Both the position numbers and the translations under genes were made by a program. A stretch of DNA of 64,000 nt from Cololabis saira. Lineage: Eukaryota; Chordata; Actinopteri; Beloniformes; Belonidae. The notes below the pieces were generated by a model. It searched no databases. It was not told the DNA's origin and was given only the letters and a program-made list of their open reading frames with translations. Within the stretch, counting starts at the first letter, position 1. Every line of letters begins with the position of its first letter. Positions 18,498-28,521 of the stretch are shown one piece after another. The stretch is from the NCBI RefSeq assembly GCF_033807715.1, contig NC_084591.1, positions 48,381,915 through 48,445,914 on the forward strand, given 5' to 3'.

Positions 18498-19403
18498 ATT
18501 AAAGCTGCAAGCAGCGATGAACGGGCCCTCGCACTCACGGCCACCGCCCCCCATAAGCATATCAAAAATGACACCACCCACGACTTCCTATGTCAAACCA
18601 TTCAAAAGTTATAGCAGAAAAAAGGGACAACCAATCAGAAGAAGGGGCGGGGCTAATTCAGGCCAATGAAGGTGAAGGACTCCATACAGAATGTGATGAC
18701 ACCACCCACGACTCTCTATGTCAAACCATTCAAAAGTTATAGCAGAAAATCGGGACAACCAATCAGAAGAAGGGGAGGGCTAATTTTCACCAATTATGGT
18801 CAAGGACTCAATACCGAGTCCCATGATACCACCCACGACTCTTTATGTCAAACCATTCAAAAGTTATGGCAGAGAAAAGTATTCTAGGGGGCGCTGTTGA
18901 GCCGTTAGGCCACGCCCATTAATGCAAACCATGAAATATCAATTTTATCACCAGGCCTGGCTTGCCCATAGGAAAAACAACACCAACCGCCGCTGAGTTT
19001 GTGTGCAGTTTCCCATTGAAACAATATCTCACACTACTGAGGTTAGATGAAAAACATTAATTAGATGAAGTTGGTAATTAAAGGAGCTTGAGGCCGGATT
19101 GTGGCAGGATTTATGAAAAAAATGTGTATACGTTTTAAGTTTTCTAGTAATAATGTCAGATGAAGCGTTCCAAACCAAAAATAATGTTTCCTCTAGTGTA
19201 TCTCTCCGTTGCCTTGAACAGGCTGTGTGCTGCAAAATGTGCTGCAATTGTGCCCGGAATTTCCCGCGCTGTCCTGCGGATGTGACGTCACATGACGCTG
19301 TATGCGCGTTCTCCCCGTTCTCCCGTGCCGGCTTCACTGTTGGCTGCAGTACCCCCAACGGCCGTCGTGGCGAATGGTGGCGCTAGAGAGTCTCATTTCT
19401 TAA

Positions 19404-20205
19404 AGGTATTGTGACATCATTTTTAACATGCTTTTAACACTATTAAAAGTCTTGGCCAACATCCCTCAAATGTGTCTAAAAGAGTGTAACAAGAAAAACT
19501 TCACTCTAGTACTATTTTCCTGGCTTTTTATTACAGTGTTTTTTTGCGCCGTGAAAAATGCTTCCTTTCCCCCCTTTCCTGTCAATCATTGCTCCGCTCC
19601 TCCTCCAAACCTCCTCCTCCTCCAGCCATACGCTCACAGCGGCGTCGGAGCGAGAGGCGAAGCATGCACGGAAAAGCAGGAGGGCGAACCACAGCAAACA
19701 ATCATAAAAATAAAGGCATGCAAGCAGCAGTGTCCCCTTATCTTAAGTCCAGTCAGTGGCCGCGGGTCTTCTTAGCAGTTTTCCTCCGGTGATTAGAACA
19801 AAAGAGGCTCTAAACCGCTCCGTGTTAAGCCTCATTTATGGTTCCGCGTTAAATCGACGCAGAGCCTACGCCGTAGGGTTCAGCGTATGGTGCGCGTCGC
19901 CGCGTAACCCTACGCCGTAGGCTCTGCGTCGGTGTAACGCGGAACCATAAATCAGCCTTTATGGCGCGCTGGAGAGGAGAGGAGGCAGGGAGCTGGGTGG
20001 AGGGGGCGGTGATTTAGCGGATCGTTACGTAACGACCCGCCACCAAACCACATGCGCCGTTTTTGCATAGTTATGCGGAAAATCCCAGAAAGCACACAAT
20101 ACACTGAATGTTAAAAGTTCGTTGTTTTTTGGGTGTAATTGATGTCAAGACACCCAACAAAACACAAAAAATCAAGAAAAATTTGTTTTTCATGTCACAA
20201 TCCCT
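19404..20205. mobile_element. TTAA-duplicating element, nested inner copy
   Basis: The ends are AGGTATTGTGACATC at 19404 and CATGTCACAATCCCT ending 20205, inverted and flanked by TTAA at 19400-19403 and 20206-20209. It lies wholly inside the outer TTAA element and in turn contains the GC-rich palindromic MITE at 19827-19959. There is no coding frame of note. Confidence 0.75.
19827..19959. mobile_element. GC-rich palindromic MITE
   Basis: The arms (AAGCCTCATTTATGGTTCCG at 19827; CGGAACCATAAATCAGCCTT ending 19959) continue inward as matching CTACGCCGTAGG segments. The whole 133 bp can form one hairpin. It belongs to the family also found at 5538, 34120, 53393, 53718 and 60901. Confidence 0.75.
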
Positions 20206-20729
20206 TTAAAAGGAGCCTCAAGCTCCTTTAAAGATTACAATATTTAGATATCACTCATCACACCAGTAAACAGGAGAAACCACAATGGTCAATTCTCGCC
20301 AAATTGAGTAAATTCCAATTGTCCCTGAACGCACCAGTGGATGAAAGATGCAGTGGATGAAGAAATAATCATCAGTTTCCGAATTCCGACGGTGTATATT
20401 TTTATTTGCACCTTTTGCTATAAAAAAAAACAAAAAACAGTCAATGAAAAATGGATAGGAATAGTAAGCCAAGAGGACTTATAATATTACAAAGTTCACT
20501 CTCACTCTCAAATAAATAAATAAATATATATAAATAAATACAACAACACACCCCTCTCCCCTTCAAATAAATTCAAATGAACAATAAAAACTTGTTTCTT
20601 TATACAATTAATTAATTTATACATTTATCAATATTCCATACCATGTCTTTGTAAAAGAGCATAATACAAAGTCTTTCAGCATAAAAGTGCGTATTTTTAA
20701 TGTGTGACAGCGTCCTGTTTCATAACTAA

Positions 20730-22959
20730 GGGCCAATCCCAATTCTCCTTCACTCGCCCTTCTTTTCTCCACTCGCACTTCTTTTCTTCCCTAAGCCCTA
20801 AAAAAGAAGGGGGAGATTTTAGGGCACTTGAGATCTAGGGCACTTGGCCCAGGTGCCTGTCCCAATTCTCCCCCTACCCCTCGTTTCCATCCCTACCCTG
20901 ATCAGGAAGCTGAGAGCCAAAAGCTGTTTTAATTTCAGCTGTAGCGCTGTTAATATGGCACGTATATTCCATATAAAAAAATGTGCACAGAAATATTTAC
21001 AAAAAAAAAAGTTTGCAGTGTATGTGCTGCTACTGCTGATGAGGTGTTCTGTCCACCATTTTCTCTAAAAGGTTCAGAAACCTGTCCATGTGTTCTTCAT
21101 TCTTTTGACATCTTCTGTCTTGTTTGGCGGCCTCAGCTTGAAGGAAGTCCTGCATAGAGAGTTTCTTTTTTTGGGGGATCGGGGGGAAAGTGGACCTGAT
21201 GCCTGAAGCTTCCAGCTTCCTCTTCCAGCTGGTGAGGCAGAGCTTGAGGCCGATGTGCTGGCGTCTTCCAAAGTGTTCTGAGATAAAAAAGATGGATACA
21301 CATGTTGATTACACACATGGCTGGACTATCATACACACCCACAACATCATACCAGGTTCATTATCACTGTATAAATAAAAATTACCTCTGTGCTTTCCTC
21401 TGAATTTGTCAGAGAGGACACCGGTGAGGATGGAGGGTCGATTATGTTCTGAAAAGAAAATAACAGTTAGAGAACCACCGGTCGTAGCACAAGCTAGCTA
21501 TAGGAAGAAGGACTGGGGAATAAGATTGTGCTTTTTTACTGCTAAACTTACCATGAGTATTTGCGAGGGATCTTCATAAGACGCCAACAAACATGGAGGC
21601 TGGATTGAAGGTCTGGACCCCAAAACCTCATGCATCTCTTTGTAGAAAGGCCATGAGGCTGCTGCGGTCACCTTCCCCTCCAGTTCCAGCTCTTTGATGA
21701 GTTTCCTGTAACAGAAAACAGTGATGAATAGTAGTTATACCATGGTTAAGGACCCCATCACAGATATTCTGCAAGCAGATAGCTAGATCACTCACTCCCA
21801 CAGTGGTTTAGCAGCATATTTCTTCTTATTGAAACTCTCCTCGTTGTTAGTCCTAAAGCTTATTAGGTGTCGGACCTGATCCGGAGTCCCTGGAATGAAA
21901 TGTGATTACTGCAATGCACAAACGTCCTCGTAAAAAAAACAAACAAACAACAAAAAAAAAACGTTTGAACTATGATAACAAGGCAGCAAGCAATGTTATT
22001 ATTACTTCGTCACCCCCCCCAAATAACGTTGCTGCCTTATAGTAATGTGAAATATACAACACATTTGTAGAAAATATGAGAGTTAACGAGTAGTTAACAG
22101 GACACGGCAATGTTATCTACCCGACTCATCATGCAGCCACATATTATCTTACGTTAACTCAGAATCAGAATCAGCTTTATTGGCCAGGTTCTAACATTGT
22201 CCAACAAGTAATTTGACTCCGGTAATTTCAATCTTTGGTATTAAAAATAAACAATAAACAATGTGGTATTTCTATGTACTGTTCAAACTGTTAAAACATA
22301 CAAAAGCACTGTGATTTTTTTAATTCCATGGGACATTATACTTACATTTGTGGGTTCAATATCCTCCTGCTCTTTGCAGTTCGCCATTTGACTCAAAAAA
22401 ATGAAAAAATGCTTGCTTGCTCAAAATCGAGACGAGTCTGTAAAGGATGTTTTCCTCGGTCGGCGAGCTAGACGCAGCCTACGGCGTAGCTTACGTAACC
22501 TACGGCGTAGCTTACGTAGCCTACGTAACCATATTCCGGCGCGATCTTAGCGAACAACGGACAAAAAAGGGATGATGTACATTCACTGAGTGAATATTAT
22601 GAAAGTAAAATATCGGTTTGCGCCGAGAAATGTAATCAAAATGCATTTTTATGCAGAAACTAACTCAACATATTGATTTTACTCCCAAAAAAACCAGAAA
22701 TGTCCTCCATGTTTTTTTTTTTGATTCAGTCCGCAAATGACGACGAAAAGCATTCTGGGAAATCTTCATACCCCCTCGCTCGCCAAGTCAGCATCTGAAA
22801 TCCCTCGATTTGAAGGGGCTATTCTCAGCCCCTAGCCCTCGTTATGCCCCCTCCCCCTTGGTGAAAAGAGGAATTGGGACACCACTACCTTCACGGGAAC
22901 GCGCAAAAGTTAGGGTTAGTGAAGAAAACGAGGGCGAGGGGGAGTATTGGGACGCACCC
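20730..22959 (-). mobile_element. PIF-Harbinger-type element carrying only the Myb/SANT-like gene
   Basis: The inverted ends GGGCCAATCCCAATTCTCC (20730) and, from the right, GGGTGCGTCCCAATACTCC agree at most positions. The target duplication is TAA (20727-20729 and 22960-22962), the 3-bp AT-rich site typical of Harbinger. The empty site ACTAAATCTCTGCC is present in copy A near 16487. Inside is a spliced minus-strand accessory gene. No DDE transposase is seen, so it is non-autonomous for transposition. Confidence 0.75.
21074..22387 (-). pseudogene. Harbinger accessory DNA-binding protein (Myb/SANT-like), five exons, probably frameshifted
   Basis: Minus-strand exons: 22346-22387 (MANCKEQEDIEPTN, donor GTAAGT); about 21796-21889 (TPDQVRHLISFRTNNEES, ending AAKPLWE); 21552-21705 (KLIKELELEGKVTAAASWPF to SQILM, donor GTAAGT); 21386-21448 (NIIDPPSSPVSSLTNSEE); and about 21074-21285. 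The content (LI-x-R, KKKYAAKPLWE, W-PFYKEMHEVLG) is that of the Myb/trihelix-like protein that accompanies Harbinger transposase and helps it bind and enter the nucleus. Two defects are visible. The exon 1 to exon 2 phases do not join. In the last exon the frame reading NTLEDASTSASSSASPAG loses the expected coiled-coil tail (LSMQDFLQAEAAKQDRR, in another frame) around an A-rich run near 21165. Confidence 0.6.
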
Positions 22960-23674
22960 TAAATCTCTGCCAGCCTCTCCAAGATGGCCGTCGGTACCTT
23001 ATCCAAGATGGCGGCCGCGCTGAACATCAGCTCCAATGCCCCGCCCCCCCACGGGAGATGCGCGCGCATAACAATGCTGAATTACAGCCAATTGATGTTT
23101 GATGGTGAGGCTTAAAAATGACCTCAAACTTCGCCGGATGACTACGGTCAAGCCCTCTGGTGAAAACTTAAAAGCTTCGCAATTTAGCGTCAACCATGTG
23201 TCTAGATTGTACAAACCAAGTTGTGAGCCAATCGGATAAGATCTCTAGGAGGAGTTTGTTAAAGTACGAGGCCTGGAAATGACCATAATTCATGAAAAAT
23301 GCCATTTTCTGTTCAAAATGCCGGACTTCCTGTGTAACTTAGAGCATGGGTCCAAGAGACTTTTTTGTAGGGCTTTGTCTGATATAATAGACACATAAAG
23401 GACATTGCTGTAAGTCAAACCATATTATGGAGCTCTTCAAAAACATAAAATAGGTGGCGCTATAAAGGCCCATTCTTGTGGACCCATGCCTGTCGCCCAT
23501 AAAATACGTAATTTTACGCGACTCTTGAAGCGTGTGCAAAATTTGGAGAGTTTGAGAATGTTAAGGCCTCCAAAAAGGAGATTCATTTCTCGGAAGAATA
23601 ATAATAATAAGAAGAAGAATAATAAACACCACAAATACAATAGAGTCCTCGCACCTTCAGTGCTTGGGCCCTAA

Positions 23675-23884
23675 ATACATTCATATAATACTAGACAGGT
23701 CAATCATCTTCATCTTCCTTTTTATAAAACTAAACACGGCCAGTTTTCCCTCAGATATCGTGGAGTTACAGATATGGAACTCCAAATCTAGCATTATCAA
23801 AAGCTCTGTTTCTCTGGAGATTTTTAAAAGAAATGTATTATCTCATTTAATTCACATTTAAAAAAAATTTCAAGTTTTCTTTGT

Positions 23885-23920
<36 letters not shown>

Positions 23921-24044
23921 AATTATTTTTTGTGTGTTGATGATCTGTAACTACTGTATGTAGTCTAACCTTTGTTTTTTGTTTTCGTCTTGGTGTGTTT
24001 TTGTTTTTTGTAATTACTGTTTTACTTCCAAAATTGAGGGGAGG
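23675..24044. other. intronic low-complexity stretch
   Basis: No gene is recognised. A run of about 30 T lies near 23889-23917. The rest is AT-rich sequence within the last SETD6 intron. Confidence 0.5.
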
Positions 24045-24440
24045 TTTCAATTCAATTCAATTTCAATTCAATTTTATTTATATAGCGTCTAATACAACAG
24101 AGTTGTCTCTACACGCTTTACAGAGACCCATACCCAGAACATGACCCCCGAGCAGTTATTACATAAACAATGGCAGGTAAAAACTCCCCTAGTGGGAGAA
24201 AAACCTTAAGCCAAACAGTGGCAAGGAAAAACTCCCCTTTAGGAGGGAAGAAACCTTGAGCAGGACCAGGCTCATAAGGGGGGACCCTCCTGCCGAGGGC
24301 CAGACTGGTGGGTCAGAGACGGCAACAGCACAGCAGGCAGGTGGAAGCAGCAACGGGATGACCGGGGGTGGGGACCGCAGGCCAGCACGCAGCTCCCGAA
24401 GCTCCGGCCCAATCAGCAAGTCCCAAGTTGGGGTGCAGGG
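24045..24440. repeat. fish LINE-type 3' repeat
   Basis: ATTTTATTTATATAGCGTCT, ACGCTTTACAGAGACCCA, AACTCCCCTTTAGGAGGGAA and AAACCTTGAGCAGGACCAGG form the non-coding repeat often found at LINE 3' ends in fish. The family assignment is from general familiarity, not alignment. Confidence 0.5.
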
Positions 24441-24479
24441 TCAGGAAAAGACTTGTGCTCCGTAATGCAAGCTACAAGC

Positions 24480-24511
24480 CACCCACGACCACCTGCAGGT
24501 GGTCGTGGGTG
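24480..24511. repeat. perfect 32-bp palindrome
   Basis: CACCCACGACCACCTG is followed directly by its exact complement. It has no loop and sits 140 bp upstream of the last SETD6 exon. Confidence 0.9.
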
Positions 24512-24651
24512 CTTTCTCTGCATAAGCCTGTTGGCTTTTTGACTTCTCCTGTCGCATTGGTTTTACTATTTTGATTGTAAGTGTTACTTTTATTGTGTGC
24601 AAACTAATGAAATTAAAAAAATAAAAATGTCTGTCTCTGGTGCATTTCCAG

Positions 24652-25011
24652 GTCCTGTGCATGACCAAGGAAGAGCTGGTGGAGTTCAGAGACAATGAAG
24701 GATGGGAGGAAGACGACGAGGACGACGAGACGTCCCACGCCTTCTCCAACGAGGGTCTTCCTGGACTGAAGGCGTCGTGGAAGCGACTGATTCACGAAGC
24801 GACCCGGCTGACTCTGGGGTCGTACAGAGACGGGGGGGCGGAGGACGGAGCCGCGGACGGAGACACGGATGGAGACACGGACGGAGACCGGCTGCTGATG
24901 GAGGACGAGGCGGCGCTGCAGAGACTGAGCTCCCGGCAGGGGAAGGCCCTGCAGGTCCGCTACGGCCAGAAGAGGATCCTGTACCGGCTGCTGGAGCTCA
25001 CCCAGTCCTGA
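24652..25011 (+). CDS. setd6: SETD6 last exon and stop
   Basis: The acceptor is TTTCCAG ending 24651, entered in phase 0. The exon starts VLCMTKEELVEFRDNEGW, continues with an acidic run (EEDDEDDE), LPGLKASWKRLIHEATRLTL and a short DGDTDGDTDGD repeat, and ends RQGKALQVRYGQKRILYRLL plus ELTQS. Human SETD6 ends with an equivalent QQALQVRYGQK...LLELTS, so the C-terminus is complete. The stop TGA is at 25009-25011. Together the six exons give about 415-430 residues, consistent with a protein of the family's usual size (just under 480 aa in human) once the missing first exon(s) are added. Confidence 0.93.
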   Translation, partial: VLCMTKEELVEFRDNEGWEEDDEDDETSHAFSNEGLPGLKASWKRLIHEATRLTLGSYRDGGAEDGAADGDTDGDTDGDRLLMEDEAALQRLSSRQGKALQVRYGQKRILYRLLELTQS

Positions 25012-25030
25012 GCTGGAACCGGGACTGGAG

Positions 25031-25595
25031 CTCCTAGAATGGAATCATTTCCTGAAAATGGAATAAAATGTGCACTTAACTCAATCGAAAAGGTAATAAA
25101 ATCCAATAATGTAATAACTTCACCAATAATGTAATAAAATATCCTGACTGATATTGTAATAACATTTTTACCGATAATGTAATACCTTATTACATTATTG
25201 GGAATTTATTACATTTTCAGGCCCGTCTTTTTTTTTTTTTTTTTTCAAAACTGATAATGTAATACTTGACAAATAGTAATATATATGTTCATTTTCAGTC
25301 CAGAGTTCTACATTTTGTGTTTTAAGTATCTAAGAATGTTTTATACGCTGGATTTGAAACACCAGAATGACTATTGGGTTAAATTGCAGACTTTGAGTTC
25401 CATGTAATAAATTCCCAATAATGTAATAATGTATTACATTATCGGTAAAAATGTTATTACAATATCCATCAGGATATTTTATTACATTATTGGTGAAGTT
25501 ATTTATATTATTGGGTTTTATTACATTTTCGATTGAGTTAAGTGCAAATGTTATTACATTTTCAGGAAATGATTACATTATAGGGTGAAATGATT
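25031..25595. repeat. fold-back repeat spanning the SETD6 3' UTR
   Basis: The left arm (about 25031-25225) and right arm (about 25398-25595) are inverted copies rich in CCAATAATGTAATAA. Outer tips pair ATCATTTCCTGAAAATG with CATTTTCAGGAAATGAT. There is no coding frame. The left tip begins about 20 bp after the SETD6 stop codon, so transcripts of SETD6 end inside it. Confidence 0.75.
25062..25067 (+). promoter_or_regulatory. AATAAA polyadenylation signal of SETD6
   Basis: AATAAA lies 51 bp downstream of the SETD6 stop codon and is the first such signal. It falls inside the left arm of the fold-back repeat. The matching position in the right arm reads GTAATAACATT when complemented, so the signal arose within the repeat sequence. 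Further AATAAA copies follow at about 25096 and 25135. Confidence 0.6.
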
Positions 25596-25972
25596 ACATT
25601 ATAGGGTGCTACAAGGAGCACTCAGCACATTCTTCATCTGAAATATGAACAACGTCCTCTAACATTTTAATGTTTTCTTTTGTGTTGCTGTTATCAATAA
25701 ACACCATGAAAATGGTCATTTTCTCAAGAAGAAAATTAGCAAATTGATTGGAATTATCCTTCCAATCAAGAGGTGTGAAGTCATTTCAAAGGAAACGTTA
25801 AACTTGACACTAAATCTGTATGAACGTTCAGACTTTTCCATAATAAAACCAAAGAAAGGGCAGGCGTGTTTGTCCAGTCGTGACTCCTGAGCACTGCTGT
25901 GTTCACATTCTCCCCACACTGCAGTTGTCAGATCTTCCCAGAAATTAAGATTCATGTCAGAGCTCCTAAACC

Positions 25973-26290
25973 AGGGGTCTGCAACCCAAAATGTTGAAAG
26001 AGCCATATTGGACCAAAAACACAAGTCTTGTATCAGCCTTAGAATGAAGGCAACACATGCTGCATGTTTCTATATTAGTTAGAACTGGGTCCTCGGCTGC
26101 AAATGTAGCTGTTAATGTCTTTCCACATGACTCTTTTTGTTACGCAAATCTACGGAAGAGTATTAGGGCCAGGCAGGAGAAAAATTAAATATTTTAGAGG
26201 AGGAAGATTTTTTTTTCATTATGCACTTCGAGAAAAAAGTCGAAATGTCAATATTAATGTTGAAGTACAATCTCGAGAAAAAAGGAAAAG
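25973..26290. mobile_element. hAT-like terminus followed by truncated TA-MITE
   Basis: CAGGGGTCTGCAACCC at 25973 resembles a hAT (Charlie-like) terminal repeat. Its other end was not found. From 26152 CGGAAGAGTATTAGGGCC begins a left part of the TA-MITE seen complete at 11896, running to about 26290 before diverging. Confidence 0.45.
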
Positions 26291-26589
26291 GAAAAGGGAA
26301 GAAAAAAACAAAGAAAAAAGGGGAAAAAAAGGTCAAACATTTGTGAAAAAGCTCCAGGAGCCACCAGGGCAACATCCACTGCCAATCCAGGAAGCAGGAA
26401 CACACGGAAACACACGTCAAGCACTGGAAATCTGCAACAAAAAAAACACAAACAAAGTACGAAACCGGCACGGAGCCGACCAAAACATGAAGGGCAATCG
26501 ACCCAAATCTTGAGATCTGATCGCAGTCTGAGCTAAGCTACTGCTACCGCTACCTAACTCCAAAAAACTACAAAGCAAGCATGCAGGTG

Positions 26590-26940
26590 AACAAGCCAGT
26601 GTGTATGTCTATGTATGTATGTCAGGGATCCCGCGGCGGTGGACCGCGACCCAGACAATCCCCGGCCACCCGGTCAGGGCCGGACACGTGGCCAGGAGGC
26701 CCTCACCCCCCAGGCCAACGACCCCCACCCGGCAGGGGGCCAGCCTGCCCGGAGAGACAGAGCCGCCCCGGCCGCCGACGTGGGCAGGCGCACCCGCCCC
26801 CACGAAAGTGGCCCTCCAAGACCAGAGGGGCGCCCTGCCGCGGAGGCAGCGGGGGGGACCGGAGACGGGCCCGGAGAGAGGGAACCCCCCAACAGGGCGA
26901 CACCCGCGCCGGCCCGACAACGGAGGGCCCTAGACCCAGG
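26590..26940. other. GC-rich block, probable repeat 5' UTR
   Basis: This very GC- and CpG-rich segment (GGGATCCCGCGGCGGTGG... to ...GGAGGGCCCTAGACCCAGG) lies in AT-rich surroundings and is open in several frames on both strands. None of the translations resembles a protein I know. It is most likely part of a repeat (LINE 5' UTR type), but this is unproven. Confidence 0.35.
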
Positions 26941-27435
26941 CATCCCATATTTGTTTTCTTCCTAATTGTCCTTGTGGTCAAGAACCCCCAACACAAAAAT
27001 GTTTTGGCCGCTGATCAAAATTTGATATTATTTGGCTTCCGGCTTAGCGATACATGAGGTGAGACGTGCTTAGCGGAGCTCCTGCAGAGTTAATTTAATT
27101 CTTCATTTATTGGCACTATTTGAATTACTCCCACGGCTTGGGTTTGAACTAACTTTTTTTTCAACGCGGTTACATTGTGAACTTACCAGAAAAATGCCTC
27201 CAAAGTCCATCAAAGCGGGGAATAACCCTCCAGCTAACCCGCGGCCTGCTGCTCACGCTGTCCCCTCGCCCCGCGGTGATTCTCCTCCCCCGGAAAGCAC
27301 CTGCGCTGCGCCGGCTCCCGCCGCAGAGTTCAGCCGACTCAAAGCGGAACTGCTCTCCGCTCTTCGCAATGATGTTGCGGCTATATTTAAGACAGAGCTA
27401 CAAGCAGCATTGAGTGACAATTTAACTTCTATTAA

Positions 27436-28521
27436 AGGAGACCTATTATGGCATTTAATGTATATTTTGAACAGGCCTTGAATGTCTTAAAAACAATCTA
27501 AAGCTTGTTTTTTCTACATAAATCATAAATCCAGCCTGTGCCCTGTCACTAGTTTTACCGCTTCTAACCTCTTTTTCTGTGCCTCATTCTAAGGGAAGGG
27601 GGGGGTATGATAATGAGGCTCTGTGCTGATTGGCTCCCTGAATGACGTGTAGCAGGGGAGGAGAATAAACCTCGCTCCGCCAGAGCAGCCCGAGCCTGTA
27701 AATTATCACAACACGGAATTTTCACAAATGAAAATGAAAAAAAAATAAAATATGAGTTGTATATAAATAACATTTATGCACTATTTCAGCCGGATCTGCC
27801 CGGCGGATGCTGAACGCTGGCCCCGGAGCCACGCCGGGCGCCCGGAGCATGGCTCCGGGCGCCCGGCGTGGCACTGGAGCAGCGCGCATCACCGCGGCTT
27901 TAACCGGGGAATCTGACTGGTTCCGACCGGCCGGGACCGCAGGAACCGGCCTGGACTGGTAGCAGGGACTCCCGGGGACCGACCAGCGGAATTTCAGCCG
28001 GATCTGCCCGGCGGATGCTGCGCGACGGGCGCTGCAACCCCGCGGCGGGCGCACAGATCGGCTCCGGAGCACATCCGCGGCGCATCGCCCGTTACCGGGG
28101 ATCAAACCCACAGATTTCTCTGAAAATCTCGGAGGGTGAAGCTGGTCCAGCCTGGGACGGACCCCCAAGGACCCAGCTCCCAAACCACCCGGGAACCTGG
28201 ATGATTTAACCTGGATCCGCGGCGCCGTCCGACTGGCTGAAGGAAGCACCGCTCCAGCAGCGGAGAGAGCTGGTTGTGGGCGTGGTTTCAGCAACGGAGG
28301 CTGAACCTATGGAAATGAGCGCCTATGGTGACGTCACCATAGGCGCAGATTCAGAATGGCTCAAAAAAAGGTCACGTGACACTGGGGGACTCTGTAAGGC
28401 AGGGGTCAGAGACCCTGCAGAATTTCATGGTATTTTGTCTCCCCTGTGCTGGCAGGGTGAGGGGAGACCACTTTATATATGTTAAAACAAGAAAAAACCT
28501 GTTTTTCACAATATGTCCCCT
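27436..28521. mobile_element. T2/Kolobok-type MITE copy 1 (TTAA duplication) in L1 ORF1
   Basis: The ends are AGGAGACCTATTATGGC (27436) and CAATATGTCCCCT ending 28521, inverted, with TTAA at 27432-27435 and 28522-28525. The GC-rich interior contains a 45-bp hairpin at 27828-27872 (21-bp arms around ATG) and a 28-bp perfect palindrome with TGACGTCA at its centre (28319-28346). An inverted second copy lies at 31025-32093. No transposase. Confidence 0.85.
28319..28346. repeat. perfect palindrome around TGACGTCA, copy 1
   Basis: GCGCCTATGGTGAC is followed by its exact complement, with a CRE-type TGACGTCA at the centre. The equivalent place in the other copy (31199-31226) is also a perfect 28-bp palindrome with the same centre but different arms (GCTCCCGTCG). 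Confidence 0.9.

Larger units (their letters stand above)
19082..20227. mobile_element. TTAA-duplicating element (T2/Kolobok-type), outer copy
   Basis: The ends are AGGAGCTTGAGGC at 19082 and its exact complement GCCTCAAGCTCCT ending 20227, flanked by TTAA (19078-19081 and 20228-20231). TTAAAGGRR is the terminal pattern of T2/Kolobok-type MITEs. The uninterrupted site GCTAATTAAAGATTTC is seen in copy A near 15436. A second TTAA element (19404-20205) is inserted inside it, leaving only about 340 bp of the outer element. No transposase is present. Confidence 0.8.
18498..23674. repeat. composite repeat, copy B, carrying two later insertions
   Basis: It repeats the head (AAAGCTGCAAGCAGCGATGA at 18499), the middle (18966-19077, 20232-20726, 22963-23070) and the tail (23071-23674) of copy A in the same order and strand. 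The tail ends GTGCTTGGGCCCTAA. Between the middle segments sit a TTAA element (19082-20227) and a Harbinger element (20730-22959). Copy A is continuous at both points. Without insertions copy B is about 1.8 kb, because it lacks the equivalent of 16720-17945. Confidence 0.7.

Noticed and set aside
22448..22535. Another copy of the GC-rich palindromic MITE (CTACGGCGTAGC, TTACGTAACC)
   Set aside because: It shares short CTACGGCGTAG-like words but lacks the family ends. It is better viewed as part of the Harbinger element's own sequence.
26581..27057. GC-rich ORFs (up to 158 aa) in several frames
   Set aside because: Open in many frames because of base composition. No recognisable domain, and probably repeat sequence.
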